From: Sodiomyces alkalinus F11
Lineage: Eukaryota; Ascomycota; Sordariomycetes; Glomerellales; Plectosphaerellaceae
NCBI RefSeq assembly: GCF_003711515.1
Contig: NW_021167089.1
Coordinates: forward strand, 783,799-847,798
Length of the DNA: 64,000 nt
Direction: 5' to 3'
The translations under genes were made by a program, and so were the position numbers. Below are positions 45,702-57,686 of this stretch, in pieces. Position 1 is the first letter of the stretch, and each line of letters begins with the position of its first letter. The notes under the pieces are model-generated. The model was not told where the DNA came from. It saw only the letters and a list, made by a program, of their open reading frames with translations, and did not search any database.

Positions 45702-47383
45702 GTGAGCAGGCAACCATATCACGCATCGCCGTTTTTGATTTCTTCTGCTCTCTTTCCGTAGATAGGGAATTGATACTCATCCACCTTTCTTTTCCCTGCA
45801 GCTGAGAACGCGTTCGCCCTACATAAATTACGAATTTCTTCCTTCGCCGAGTTCTTTCGATGCCCAGTGCCTCTTACCAGGGCATGAAATAAAGACTTTC
45901 TACGACACATTTCTACACACTCGGACGCGCACATGTCATACGGGGGTCGGTAAGCGGGTGGGATTGGGGAAATGGGTGCAATCCATTATGATGATATTTC
46001 TTGCGCATGTCTTGGTATCAAAGATGAGGGGGAAACTAAAAAAGAAACGAAAAGAAAAAAATTGTCAGCGCACTTCTCCATCAGTACTACGACACAATTG
46101 TCTGTGTAATCCATTGATGATATCGGACGCCAAAGTACTAGAGAAGCATGATGGGTAATTGATGCACTCGGCTCATTCGATTCCTCGCCTCCAAACATTG
46201 TGGCTTCTCTCGTCCTCCCCCCATTTGTTTCCTTTTCCCTTCCTTTCTTCTCTTCCGGAAATCACGACAAGAGAAGGCTGAAAATGACGCTGAAACGATC
46301 TTGTACAGACGGTTAATGGTCCAAGGTCGACGTTGGCAATGACGTTGGCGTTACACCCTTCTTTAACTGAGATGCAGGAGCTTAGTCCCGCGTAAAGGTG
46401 GTAGGGTCAGAGGGTCAGGTGTTGAGTTGAAGGAAGGAGGCTATTATGTTAGTCCTGCCATGGGGAGACGGAGATGGAATCGGTTCTCTCGTTGACAAAG
46501 GCCCGTACATAATTGTTTAGTACGCACAGTATTGATACTGTACGGAGGATATTCGGCCGACAGCTTCGAGGTCACATGACTCGGAATACAGTTAATGTGC
46601 GTGGGGTCGTCCACTGACCAAGATGCGTTCAGTTCGTCCGTGCCTGCCAGTACGTAATACAGTATGAAAGAAGAACCCCAGGAAGGTACGAATAGAATTC
46701 TTTCAGCATCTGAACGACCAACCGCCCCAGGAAGCGCTTCTTCCAGTTTCCTGTTCCCTCCCCAACATCTCTACCACCAACAATCCAACACGACGGAACC
46801 GCTCCCCCCCTTTCTCCCAACGCGCTATAACCGTCTAAAAGAGCAGCATCGGTACACCGGAGATCTTTTCCCCGGCCTGCTTGATGTCCCTTTTCGAGAG
46901 GCAGCAGCTCCTTTTTTCTCGACGACTCCCATCCCCCATCGTGCTCCTTCCCGACTACGGTTCTTCGCTGGCTCGTCTCTCCCACTTGTCAACAGCCCCT
47001 AGCATAACCACAGAATATTTACCTCTGATTACGATATCGTTTTCCGACACCTTAACTACATCGATACTGTAGCCTTTTGGTTGGTCAGCAGACCTGCGAT
47101 TCGCAAAGTTCTTCGAACAAATCCAGAGCATCTTCTTCTTCCCACGCGACGCACGCGCATCCGGCGACGAGTGGACCGAGGCTACACGAAAATTCGTCAT
47201 CCCATTTAGTGCCTGGGACTCATATTCCAATTGCAACAAGGCGCTCATGCGATAAGGGAAGAGCTCATTCTGTGTCGTGTCGGCGAATCGGAACGTTTCG
47301 GCTAGGCAGGCACTGGGGCTCGGCAACACAGCAGGGCCGACAGCTGGGAGGAAGGGCGTCGCTTTATGCCGGGCATCGTCGCC
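45702..47383. other. Spacer between G6PD and MED14
   Basis: G6PD 3' flank and the MED14 promoter/leader. Overlapping frames of 60-160 codons occur on both strands at 46,600-47,430, without recognisable features; this part may be MED14 5' leader. Confidence 0.5.
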
Positions 47384-50300
47384 ATGGAAAACGGTGCTCA
47401 TAATGGGGGACGCTCGGATCACGATAGGGATCACAAGGCGAACGGGCGGTTGTCGGGTGGACGCGAGAGCAGTAATCCCCCGACCGACAAGGGCAAGGCT
47501 GTCGACTCGGCGTCAGGTTCTACATTGAACGGAGCAAAGGATGGAAGCACACAGCCGCCCAAACCAAAGGGGAACTCTGATGGACTGCAAGGTACTGTCG
47601 CGTCGAACCGCTCGAGGATGAATGACCTTCCCGACGAGATTGTCCACATCACCCAGGGCTTCATCCCGCTATCGACTATTCTCGTGCGCCTTGCCCAATC
47701 TACGCATGACGACCTGCAAAAAGCCATCATGGACGCGGCCAGCGTTAAGTGGATGCCCGTGACCATGAACGGCAATGCAGCGAACGGAAGCGACTTGCCC
47801 GACGATACCTCGGAAGGGAACCGCAAGAGGAAGACGACGTTACTCAAGTTCGCCCAAGATGCACACACGAAATGGGTCAAGGCTCTTGTCATTACCGATT
47901 GGAGCAGAAAAGCTGCGACAGTGAGCAAGCTGATCGATCTCAAGGCCCATTTGGACGGGAAGCGCATGCTCTTCGACATGACTCTGAACCAGCTCATCGA
48001 ACTCAAACTGTCCCTGAACCAGGCGAAATTGCCGAGCCCAGACCTGAAGACTGCCTTGCAAATTCTGACCACCGGCGAGGCACCTTGGATTCCAGAGGTA
48101 GGGGGTTTTCTTTTTTTTTTTTTCTTTTGTTTTGTTGTTNNNNNNNNNNNNNNNNNNNNNNNNNNNNNNNNNNNGAGAAAGATGCCTGGCTGCTCACTAC
48201 TTGTTTACTAGCCCGGTTACATCCCACCACCAGCCCTGACCCCAGAAGAACAGTTGAAATGGGTTGAAGAACTGAACACGCTGCTCTCGCTTCGTCTCAA
48301 TCTGGAAGACTATGATAAGATCCCGCCCCAGTTCAAGGACTACACCATCGAATCCGGCCGGGTGACCTTCAAGGTCAGGGGAGAGTTCGAGGTAGACCTC
48401 ACAATAGCGGACGAGGATTTCGAGAAGCAATTTTGGTTCATCGACTTCCGCTTCGACTTCTCGCCATCATCCGAGAAGTTGTCTGATGGGTTAATGACCT
48501 ACCTAGAGGCCCAGGTCAACGACATTTTGGGGAAGGATGGCTTGCAGGGGTGCTATCAGTTCCTCCATGAGTTTGTGCTCACTCACAAGGTCAACGAACT
48601 GAAGCGACAGGCCATCGAGCTTGTTCGGAGCTCGTGGGCCGTCCATCTCAAGATCGAGCCACTTAACAGGGCCCTGGCCCTCCAATACTGGACAAATCGC
48701 TTACCCCCCCATGCGCCCAAGAGCTGGGTCATGGTGGCTGTCCAGAGTGGCAAGCGAAAGAAGAACGGTGAACTGGACCCGAAATATCCCAGTCGACTCG
48801 TGGCCCGTTGGTACAGGGATAACCAGGAAGTCTCGGATATCGAACTACGACTCAACATGGAGGTTATATCGGCCGAAGAGTTGCTCAAATCCGCCATCGC
48901 GAATCACGTCGAGCATATCCTCTCGACGATACACGAGAAGCTCATTACTGCGCCGAGATTTGTGAAGCACGAGACATTTATGCGCCTTAAGGTGTCCCCG
49001 ACAGAACCCCTGGAATCGACGTTGGAAGTGCAGCTGGGTGGTAGCCACAAGGTGACTCTCATGATCGAGCCAGTCACCGGGCTGGTTGCGCTTCAGCCCC
49101 ACACCCGATATGCACTTCAAGGCGAGAATCGACTCAACCACGGCGTCAAAGACGTTGCAAAGGATGGCGTTAACGTTCTGGAAAACATCCGGTGGGGCTT
49201 CGTTATGGATGAAATCAACCGTCGTGGCCGGAGCGCCGGTTGGACCCTCGCCAAGAGTCCTATCGGGAATGAGGATGTCAAGCGGCTTATCAAAGCGCGC
49301 GATGGGTATCATGCGCTTTTCTTTCAGCGTCAAGGTTTGGGCCCTGATTGGTTCGTCATGCTTTCGATGAGCCTCTCTGGTGATGAATGGGTGTTGGTCC
49401 GGGTGTAAGTGACTTGAGGCTGCCATATATGCGTGTATGTTGCTTTTTCCTGGTGGCATTTGAACTGACTCGTAGTAGAAACCGGGCAGCACCCGTCGGA
49501 TCGATCCGGACAAGCATCAACCTGAACTTCTCCAAGGAGCAACCAAGCCTAGATGACGCATTCTGGGACACCCTGACCGTCTACATTACCGGAATAATCT
49601 CGCATGCGGTTGAGCTTGAAGGCGCACGCGACATGGGGGTTCGTTACCTCCCGAGCGAAGACAAGAGGAAGTCCTTACCGGCGCAGATCAAAATTCCAGT
49701 GATCCTCTTTAACGTAGCCGACGTTCTGGACCCGCCGCGGCGTATTAGTAAGCGCATGAACAACGGCGCAGATACACCGTGCGAGACGAACATTCTCCCC
49801 TGGGCTGCGGATACGGTTGAGATGCACTTCAGGGGCGTGCGTCGTGACCTGGAAGATGCCACCAGACTGGGCGCGACTGTCGATGCGATACTCCATGTCA
49901 AGGACAAGTCGAAGTTTCAACAGCTCCGCGGTCGAATCGACCGTAGCGTCTTCTTCTACCCAAGGGCCGGGCAGTTCCTCATACGCATGCGGGGATCGGC
50001 TGGGCAACCCATTCTACAGACGTTGGCCGGTCACATCCGATCCATCGACAGGCTGGTCAAGTTCATCAATGCTATCCGCTTTGCTAGAACTCCAGTGAAA
50101 TGCAAGGACGTAAGTCTTCACAGGATCAAGTTCGCCTATAAAGACGTTGTGGCGCCGGGGCAAGACGGCGAACCAAGAGAGTGGACGGCCATCCTGGACA
50201 TGGCTCGGGGCGCTCGCGTTCGGCTGGTTCTCGAGGATGGTAATCCCCATACACGTATCCTTGACTTGTTGACGAGAATGGCCAACAACCCCAACGGGAT

Positions 50301-50949
50301 CGTCGTCATGATCCCTTTCCTCGCCGACATTCTTCCGGTCCTCTCCGCTTTTGACGCCATGGAGACCAGATGGGAAGAGGTGACATCGTCCGGGCAGGGC
50401 CAAGTGGAAATTTTTGCTAGGGCAGCCGACTGGCACTCGGTTCGGTATACCATAACGAACGGCCCGGACCCTTCGCAAGGACCGCGCCAGATCTTCATCG
50501 ACCTGCGGACCAAAGGTCGCGAGGGCGAGACGTTTTGGTTTGTCTCGTCTAGGCGCCGCAGCACAGCCCCGTCATCGGCTTCGGACGAGGAGGTGAGCAA
50601 GATTCTCCGGCCCGTGTGGGATTCGCGTGGGGAGGGGTGGCGGGGCCTCTCGACCGGTGCGGCGGCTCGACTCGGGACGGGCGTGATGGAGCTGCTCCTG
50701 GCGCTGGACGACGCGGTGAGGGCGCATGCGATCGGTGCTGCTGCGTCGGGCGATGGGGCGTCGACTACCGGACTCCCTACGCAGGTGAGCCAGACGTTTT
50801 CGAGCCAAGGGTCCGGCACGGCGACGCAGCAGACCAGCCCGAACGCGAGTCAAACTCAACCACGCCAGAACCAGTTGTTTCAGAGACGGAAACATGTGGC
50901 CGCCAACAAGAGCGGAGGTAAAAACGCGCCAGTAATGGTCTTGGATTGA
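47384..50949 (+). CDS. MED14: Mediator complex subunit 14
   Basis: Three exons: 47384-48097, 48212-49404 and 49476-50949, giving about 1,126 residues. Med14 (yeast Rgr1) is the backbone that links head, middle and tail of the Mediator co-activator in the nucleus. After a ~75-residue low-complexity leader the conserved N-terminal domain appears: NDLPDEIVHITQGFIPLS, LVRLAQ and TLLKFAQDAHTKWVKALV. Exon 2 opens PGYIPPPALTPEEQL. The C-terminus is Ser/Gln/Thr-rich, as in fungal orthologues. Intron 1 (48098-48211) contains a T-rich run and a 35-base N gap, so its length is unknown, but the flanking coding phase is intact. Intron 2 ends in a tandem TAGTAG, so exon 3 may begin at 49476 or 49479 (one Arg more or less). 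An in-frame ATG at 47366 could add six residues. Confidence 0.92.
48140..48174. other. Assembly gap (35 N) in MED14 intron 1
   Basis: Thirty-five N follow directly on a T-rich tract (48,111-48,139). The gap is intronic, so the protein model is not affected, but the intron size is not reliable. Confidence 0.99.
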
Positions 50950-51691
50950 GGGGCGTTAGCGACATTATTCTTCTTTCGAGCCAGCCCCCGGCTCGTATTG
51001 TCTTCTTTCTTTTTTCCTCGGTGTCTAGAGCCTTCGAAAAGGAGGCGGGGCATGGGTCCGGTTGTCTTCTCGGTGACCTCCCCTGTATTTTCTCGGCGAC
51101 GTATATTTTTATTTTCCTACTTTTAACTATATTGATACCAAACACCAAGAACGTCTGAAGAGAAACGGGGCAGGGCAAGATGAACATGACGAAAGGGTCG
51201 GTGACCTTTATTAAGGCCATGGTCAAGGGCTGCTGCTACTGATAGATATACCACGGGCGCCTTTTCATGGGAAACCCTCATCTCACTTTGGCTCTTGCTT
51301 CGATCTGGATTATGCCGATTCCCAGGCTTCAAAGCGCGACTCACGAGATAATTTCAGAGCGTATTTACTTCCCTAGCCTACTGTTCTACCGAGTGTCACA
51401 ATGCTGTCCAGTTTCATTAAGTAGTGTGTGTACAAATACAGCGCAGAGTGTAACTCTGCTGGCCCCCCTTTGCGCCATGCTTCCTCGACTTATGTTACTA
51501 GTAATATGGTTACATATAAGAATGGGCATCGTCTCTAATATACAGTGATTCTCTGTCAATAGACAATGATCTGCTCGGGTATCTTTCCCAAATAAATACA
51601 AAGGGCATCCCAGGCTGAACTGTCATGATATCATACACAATGTTGCGTTTGTGGAGGTTTAAAAGTGCGAAGAGAGCAGGGCGTTGTTCCT
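50950..51691. other. Convergent 3' flanks of MED14 and HEM14
   Basis: 740 bases between two convergent stop codons. Only short frames were seen; probably the two 3' UTRs. Confidence 0.55.
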
Positions 51692-53812
51692 CTACCGAAT
51701 GAGGTGCCACCACAATGGTGTCTCGGGACGGACTCTTCTCCCAATCCACGCCAGAGACTCCCGCGAGAGGTAGTCAACGGGGGTCACGTCATGCTCCCCG
51801 AACTCAGCAAGGCCTGTAGATCCTACATGGCCCTCGAGAGCACCGAGAGTATGGGACGCGATGTCAAAGCCGGCGCGGATGGAGCCGGCTATGCCGACGC
51901 CAGCGTATGACGGTCCTGCGACGGCGAGACGGCCCCGGAAGGCGGAAGCGAGCTCCGCGTCCGCCTTAGCCATGCGGTCGCGGTGGCCCACGTTGTGCTG
52001 GGGGAGGCAGTCGGCGTTGACGCGGGCGAGAGCGACACATGGCTCGGAGGGGTTGATACCTAGGTGGTCGCGCAGGACGGCCCGGGCAGTGGCGACGGCG
52101 TCTGCTTCAGCGTGTGAACCTCGAAGGAGGACGAAGAGCTTGGTGCCCTTGGGTTCTGCGGCGGCGTTGGGCAAGGCGTCCGAGTCGAAGAAGACACCGA
52201 GAAGGCCGTTCTTGTCGTGGTACGACTCGTCATTGCGAGGGACGAGGTAGCCTAGCCCACGATAAGGGTGGTTCAACCCTTCCTTGGGGTAGAAAAGGTT
52301 CACGGCTGTGATGGTGACGGATTCGGACCCTGCGAGGGATGGGAGTTCCGCAGGGGCGATCTGGTATAAGTGCTTGGCGTTAATTGTGGAGATGACCTTG
52401 TCGTATCGCATCGGAGAGGTCGTCTTGGACGTCGAGAGCTGCAGAAGAGATGGTTAGTCACATAGACTACCCATATGAGGTTTCAAGCAACGGATTGGTC
52501 GTGTAGATCTCGGATCAGAAGGAAGGCAACGGAAATATCGACATGGGGTTTGCGCTTTTCCGACTTTGACGATAGGTTTACATCCGCAATACTTCATCAT
52601 GAGAGACCAAAATAGAACAGCGACAGGACACTTCGAAGACAAAAAAAAAGGAGACCTGTGACATACCAAGATTTGGTCATTAGACTCGTCATATTCAAGG
52701 CCCGTAACAGGCTGGCCGAGGTTGATGGTGACATCGGACATCTGTCCCAGATTCTCGGCGATAGCTTTGGGCAGCGAAGACATGCCGCCAGGCAAGGTCA
52801 TCAAGTTGCCCTTGCGGCTTTGCTTCACCAACCTCACAATCTCCTGGGCTCGAACCTCGTCGGCCCCGTCGGCGAGGAGGTAATGAAGCAAGCGAGTCTC
52901 GGATTCTGGCAGGTGAATGTTGCTCCGGCTCTCCTTGTACCAGAAATTATACCAAAACTTGGGCAGTACCATCGGCATTGATAGGCGGTCGATGTCTCCT
53001 CCCCAGATGCCGTGCAGGCCTCCAGAGACAAGCTGGTCCAAGAGAGGTGACTTTCCGCCGAGCATACGTATGAACTCGCCCACGGACATGTCCTTGGGCG
53101 GCTGCTTGCTTTGCATGGCATCGAAAGTGCCGAGACGCTTCCGCTTCATCCGGAACCAGGCCTTCAGAACGGGTAACCACACCTTCCGCAGTTTCTGGTC
53201 GGCGAGGAGGTTCGCCATGGTCGGGGAAACAATCTTGCCGTCGAGGCAGAAGTATCGGCCCGAGACATGATGGAACGAGGGTTCAATACCGAGGTCGAGA
53301 AGCTTGATTGAGCCATTAGCGGAATGAACGTTTCCAATAAGGGGTAGGAAAAAGCAGAGAAAGGGGAAGGGGAGACATACAAGACCGTAAATCACCAAAT
53401 CATCAAGCCTCCACGTCTCCGAGGCGTAGCTCCGCAAGGTGCGAGGCCCCCTCTCGAACTGGATGGATTTCTTCTTGCCATCGTGCGTAAACTCGACTTT
53501 CTGAGTATCCAACCACCCGCCTAGCCGGGCGCTCCCTTCGTAGAGCGTGATGGAAGTTCCCTTGGGGGCAAACTTGGCGAGGTGGTGCGCCGTCGACAAC
53601 CCGGTGATACCGCCGCCTATGACGGCGATGTTCTTGACATTGCCGCCTGATACTTCGGTCGAGTAACAGCGTTCGGCAGTCACACTTACACTCGCAAACA
53701 CGCCGCCAGGGACTGGCGACGAGGCGGCGGCGGCGAGAGGACGACAGCCCCTCGAGACAAGATGGACAGACCTGGCGCCATGAGCGGCGCTGGTGCTGGC
53801 GCGGGAGAACAT
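51692..53812 (-). CDS. HEM14: Protoporphyrinogen oxidase
   Basis: Three exons: 53812-53381, 53302-52667 and 52438-51692, giving 604 residues. It oxidises protoporphyrinogen IX to protoporphyrin IX, the penultimate haem step, on the inner mitochondrial membrane. The first ~55 residues are Ser/Ala/Arg-rich, a likely mitochondrial presequence. IAVIGGGITGLSTAHHL (GxGxxG at about 66-71) binds FAD, followed by LYEGSARLGGW and the substrate-side FERGPRTLR. LVSGGLHGIWGGDIDRLSM and TLPGGMSSLPKAIAENL are family blocks. The C-terminus has VAGPSYAGVGIAGSIRAG, the second FAD-contact motif. Intron 1 (78 bases, branch CTAAT, acceptor CAAG) is a multiple of three without a stop, so the frame stays open if it is kept; removing it restores DDLVIYGL-LLDLGIE. 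Confidence 0.94.
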
Positions 53813-54674
53813 GGTCGCGTCAGCTGGCGGAGAAGGCTCAGCATGGGCTCGGACGCATCTTCAGGAAGGGTTTGAAGACCATGAGGAGACTCAATGGCTT
53901 CGGAAGGATCCTTTTGAATGGAAAGCCTAGTTCGAGAGTATCGTGGTCAAGGCATTGCGAGATGAGAAGAGGAAATTTTTCAGGAACACGAGCACAATTT
54001 CGAAGGTTTATTGTTATGAGGACGGTCCCCACTATGGATCAACACCTGGCAACACCTGTCACATTCTACTGAGCATATCTCCCCCCCGGCGAATATCAAA
54101 CCTCACCTTTTCTTATACGGCATCATGTTCACATCGAGTCGAAAGATTATAGCGATATCATGGCCCGTGATGTGAGTGCTTTTGACGTGTCGACAAACAC
54201 GACAAGAGGCAAGATGCCCTCGTGTATATATTCCTTAACCCCCATCCATCCTCCAGGGACAAACGAAGCATCAAGAGACATCAATCTTGGTCATATGATG
54301 CCCGTCGACCTCCAGATTCTCGTCTATAATATACCCCGGGGTCTTTCCCCCTCCCATAGAACCTCAGCAGGATATAAGGGAAACATAAAAGGAGGCAAAG
54401 AAAAATGGAAATGGACCTCCTACTAGTCCTCTCCCAAAACGCCGTTAAATGCCATGGCTCGTCGGCCAGCCATTGCTTCCAAATCAAAGCACGTTACTAG
54501 TACATGGATTTCTTTTCCATTGTCCCCCCAGCCGTTCACATATGTCCTGTCATATGATTGTTGTTGTTGTTGTTCCGTCTCATGTCTGTTTCTCGCTTGC
54601 CCCATCACGAATGGCGCCTTTCAGACGGCATACCGTCGAAGGGTAAAAATTACCGGGCTACAGGATCCCTCCTT
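53813..54674. other. HEM14 promoter and NAB2 3' flank
   Basis: 860 bases between tandem minus-strand genes. It holds a short TTG repeat near 54,560. No gene was seen. Confidence 0.55.
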
Positions 54675-56321
54675 CTAGGTGGTGATTCCCTGCGCACCGT
54701 GTCCCTCCTGCCCCATAACGTTGTCCTCTTGAGGAATGATTACCTCCTCCTCCCCCTGCCCATCATTCACAAACTTGCGCTCGCTGATGTGTTCGCCTTC
54801 GCCTTCGCCCTCGCCCTCGGCCGTCCAGACCTTGTCCTTGAAGACACCCTGCTGACCCTCCTCGTGGTTGTAAGCGCAGTGGGGGTTCTTGCACGGGTTG
54901 AAACGGCACTTGACTTTGACGTGCGTGAACTTGCACCCCGGCGTGGTGCAACCAGCCCCGTTCCGGCAGAGCGGCATGTCCGGGTGCTTGAACGGGCACT
55001 GCGGGTTGTGGCAGTTGGGGAAGAACTTGCAGTCCTGCTCGTTCTGGTGGGCCCGCTTGGTCGCCGGCGAAGGGTGGCGGCCGACGCATTTCCTGTTCTT
55101 GCAGGCCGCCCCGAAACTGCACGTGTCGCTTATATCGATGTGGGCGCCTGGCGGCGCCGCCGGAGATTGGTGCGCGAACTTGCAGTCCCTGTTGGTGCAA
55201 CGAAGATTGTATTTGCACACGGTCTCTTCGGGGTTCGGGGGTTCACGCTTTGTTGTTGAGGACATGTCTACATCATCGCCGTCGGCACCTCCTTCGTTTG
55301 CTGCCGACTCAGATCGGCTGTTGTTATTGCTGTGGTTGGGCTGGTGCTGCCGATGCCGCTGGTTGTTGCGATGCGGCTGTTGCGCGCGGTCGAACAAGGA
55401 CTTGCTTGGCCTGCTGTGCTGACCAAAGCCACCGTTGTTGCCGCTCAAGAGCTGCTGTTGAAGCTGGGCCATCATCTGGGATTGCTGCTGCATCATGGCC
55501 ATGAGGTCCATTTCCGGCGGCTGGCCGGGCATGCCCCAGCTACCGTTCATGCCGGGCACGCCGCCCATGGCGCCCATGCCCGGAGGTCCGTTAGGCCGGC
55601 CATTCATGCCACCTCCCATGGCAGCGTTCATGCCGGCCTGGATGTTTGCGACGCGCTGAGTGTTCATGCCACGACCACCACGTCCAAGCCCACGAGGACC
55701 GGTGGGAGGGCCTCGGGCATGGGAGTTGATGCGGTCGTTTCCGCGCGTGCGGTGGAGCACCGAGTCGCCGGTCCGATCCATGGCTCGGGACATTTGGGAC
55801 AACAGGCGCTTTTCCCGACCGCCGCGAGCGGGACCACTTCGCATCGATCGCGGTCCGGTAGGACTATCTAAAGTTAGCAAGCTGCAGGGGCGGGGGGGGG
55901 GAAGGCCAGGCGATAAAACATACGCGTTCAAATCGGAGACATCATTAGAGGTCATCATATCAGTGTCGGCATCATGGTCGTTGGCAGCACCTTGGGGCGC
56001 GCTGCCGTCCATCGCGTCGCCATTTGCTTGAGCTTCAGACTGGCCGTTGTTCAACTGGCTGCTGAGAGACTCGGCGTGCTCAAACAGCCATGAGACAAAC
56101 TGTATCGTGGTGGGGTCGTCTTCAGGCAGGCCGAGGAGGTCCGTCGAGAGTTCTGTGACGATGTCTTGCTGGCCTTTGCCGTTGCCCAGCATGAGAATGA
56201 TATATTCCGATAGGGCGTTCGCATCGGACGCTTGGGCAAAGCCAACCTCCATGAGTTTGGCCTGGATGGCGCTGTTCAAGGCCTCCGCTAGCGGCGTATT
56301 AGGACTGACTTGGAATGCCAT
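54675..56321 (-). CDS. NAB2: Nuclear poly(A) RNA-binding protein Nab2
   Basis: Two exons, 56321-55924 and 55863-54675, giving 528 residues. Nab2 (animal ZC3H14) binds poly(A) tails, limits their length and helps mRNA export. Residues 1-90 form the PWI-like N-terminal fold (LAEALNSAIQAKLMEVGFA, DIVTELSTDLLGL, FVSWLFEHAE). An Asp/Asn-rich linker, an Arg-Gly-rich stretch (GLGRGGRG), a Gly-Met-rich part and a Gln-rich run follow. Five CCCH fingers occupy about residues 349-466, each C-x5-C-x4-C-x3-H or close (the first is CKYNLRCTNRDCKFAH). The C-terminus is Glu/Gly-rich. The 60-base intron (GTATGT ... GATAG, with GCTAAC branch) is a multiple of three and has no stop; CTGCAG 18 bases before its end is an alternative in-frame acceptor but would leave a 42-base intron. 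Confidence 0.92.
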   Translation of the reverse strand: MAFQVSPNTPLAEALNSAIQAKLMEVGFAQASDANALSEYIILMLGNGKGQQDIVTELSTDLLGLPEDDPTTIQFVSWLFEHAESLSSQLNNGQSEAQANGDAMDGSAPQGAANDHDADTDMMTSNDVSDLNAYVLSPGLPPPRPCSLLTLDSPTGPRSMRSGPARGGREKRLLSQMSRAMDRTGDSVLHRTRGNDRINSHARGPPTGPRGLGRGGRGMNTQRVANIQAGMNAAMGGGMNGRPNGPPGMGAMGGVPGMNGSWGMPGQPPEMDLMAMMQQQSQMMAQLQQQLLSGNNGGFGQHSRPSKSLFDRAQQPHRNNQRHRQHQPNHSNNNSRSESAANEGGADGDDVDMSSTTKREPPNPEETVCKYNLRCTNRDCKFAHQSPAAPPGAHIDISDTCSFGAACKNRKCVGRHPSPATKRAHQNEQDCKFFPNCHNPQCPFKHPDMPLCRNGAGCTTPGCKFTHVKVKCRFNPCKNPHCAYNHEEGQQGVFKDKVWTAEGEGEGEGEHISERKFVNDGQGEEEVIIPQEDNVMGQEGHGAQGITT

Positions 56322-57686
56322 GATGGCGAATCGCGTGGTGTGTGTGGGTTTTGGAGGTTGAATGGGGATGGATGAAGGACTGGTCACGAAGACCAAGCCG
56401 ATCGAGAGTTGCGAAGCTAGGCTACGAGACGAGGGAGCCTAGAAAGATAAAACGCGAGGATACTCGTATCTGTGGACGTCGCAGGCGCGGGGGAAATGGG
56501 CGTCGATGCGAATGAGGATGTGTGGGTTGTCGAGGTGGCGGTGGTTGTAGGTGGGAGATGGAAGAGAGTGCTGTTGATTCAAAAGGCTGCGTTTTCCGGA
56601 TGGCGGCGATTTTCCGAGGGGAATAGTGGACCTGGAGCCGTTGTTGGTTGTTACTAAGGTAGGAGACGATGGCGTCACGTGACTGATCTGTAATACAGGT
56701 TTCCGTACGACGTATCTCGTACTCCATACTGTCATTCATACCTAGGTACCTGTACCTTACCTAGGGACCCTGAAGAAGTGAGTTAAAAGACGCCTCTACG
56801 TGGTGGGAGTAATAATTCCCAGCTACTTTATTATTAGCCTTGGATGATATATGGCAACATTTTATCAACCGCTCTGATGTGACCGACTTATTCACATCTT
56901 TCAGCTTAACAAGCAACAAAGTATCTTATTTACCTCCACCCCCCATCAGCAAAGGAACGATCCAAATTGGATGTCGGAGACACACAAAGCAATGAGGCTT
57001 GGAGATACTCCCTTTCAAAGTTCTTTTGATGGCGGGTTAGATCTTGTAAGAGTCCTATTTTAGTACAAGGACAAAGCTAGAAACATTATGGTTGCAACTC
57101 TTCGCTTGTCCTTGTCCTATACGGCAGCCCCTCATTCCTTTCTTTTGTCAAGCGGGAGGGAGGAGGCAAGGTCTGAACAGCTGCAAAACATCTCTTGATC
57201 TAACACATCGTCAAGGGCAGAACAATATACACTATTGGACAGTCAGCTTGAGTATGGCTGGGCAAACTAACACTGTATCAAAGGGCAATAGTCAACAATA
57301 GTCAACGTCACTCAGCTCAGATCACTTCGTAGAGATAGGGGCAAGGTGCAGAAGTCAAAGCCGTAGGGTAGTCAAACCTTCGTCCACAGTGTAAAGCGAG
57401 GAGAGAGGGTGTGGCGAGTTCAGCCGGTCATCGACCACAGCTACCTCAGTACCTTCGAGGGCGATATCTAACCCCCCGTGATGAAGGGAATATGTCACCC
57501 ACCCCTCTCCTACCTAAACTAACCTATCCTTCTTCATTGGCCACGAACCTCGAATCTACCGCGCCTCGTCTCAGTTGCGCAGCCGGCTACACGCTCTAGA
57601 TAGCATCACCCCGGCATCACGGTACCGTCATATCCACCTCATAGTCTCTTCTTCCGAAATCCAACCCGCCCGGCTCGTTCCTTACC
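56322..57686. other. Divergent promoter region, NAB2 / Zn2Cys6 regulator
   Basis: 1.36 kb between divergent starts. It contains a CCTAGGTACCTGTACCTTACCTAGG palindromic cluster at ~56,740-56,765. No gene was seen. Confidence 0.6.

Noticed and set aside
46664..47002. 112-codon frame upstream of MED14
   Set aside because: Pro/Ser-rich with no features; more likely leader or promoter of MED14.
55864..55881. CTGCAG as the acceptor of the NAB2 intron
   Set aside because: It would leave a 42-base intron and place the GCTAAC branch inside the exon; GATAG at the 3' end keeps both the branch and the frame.
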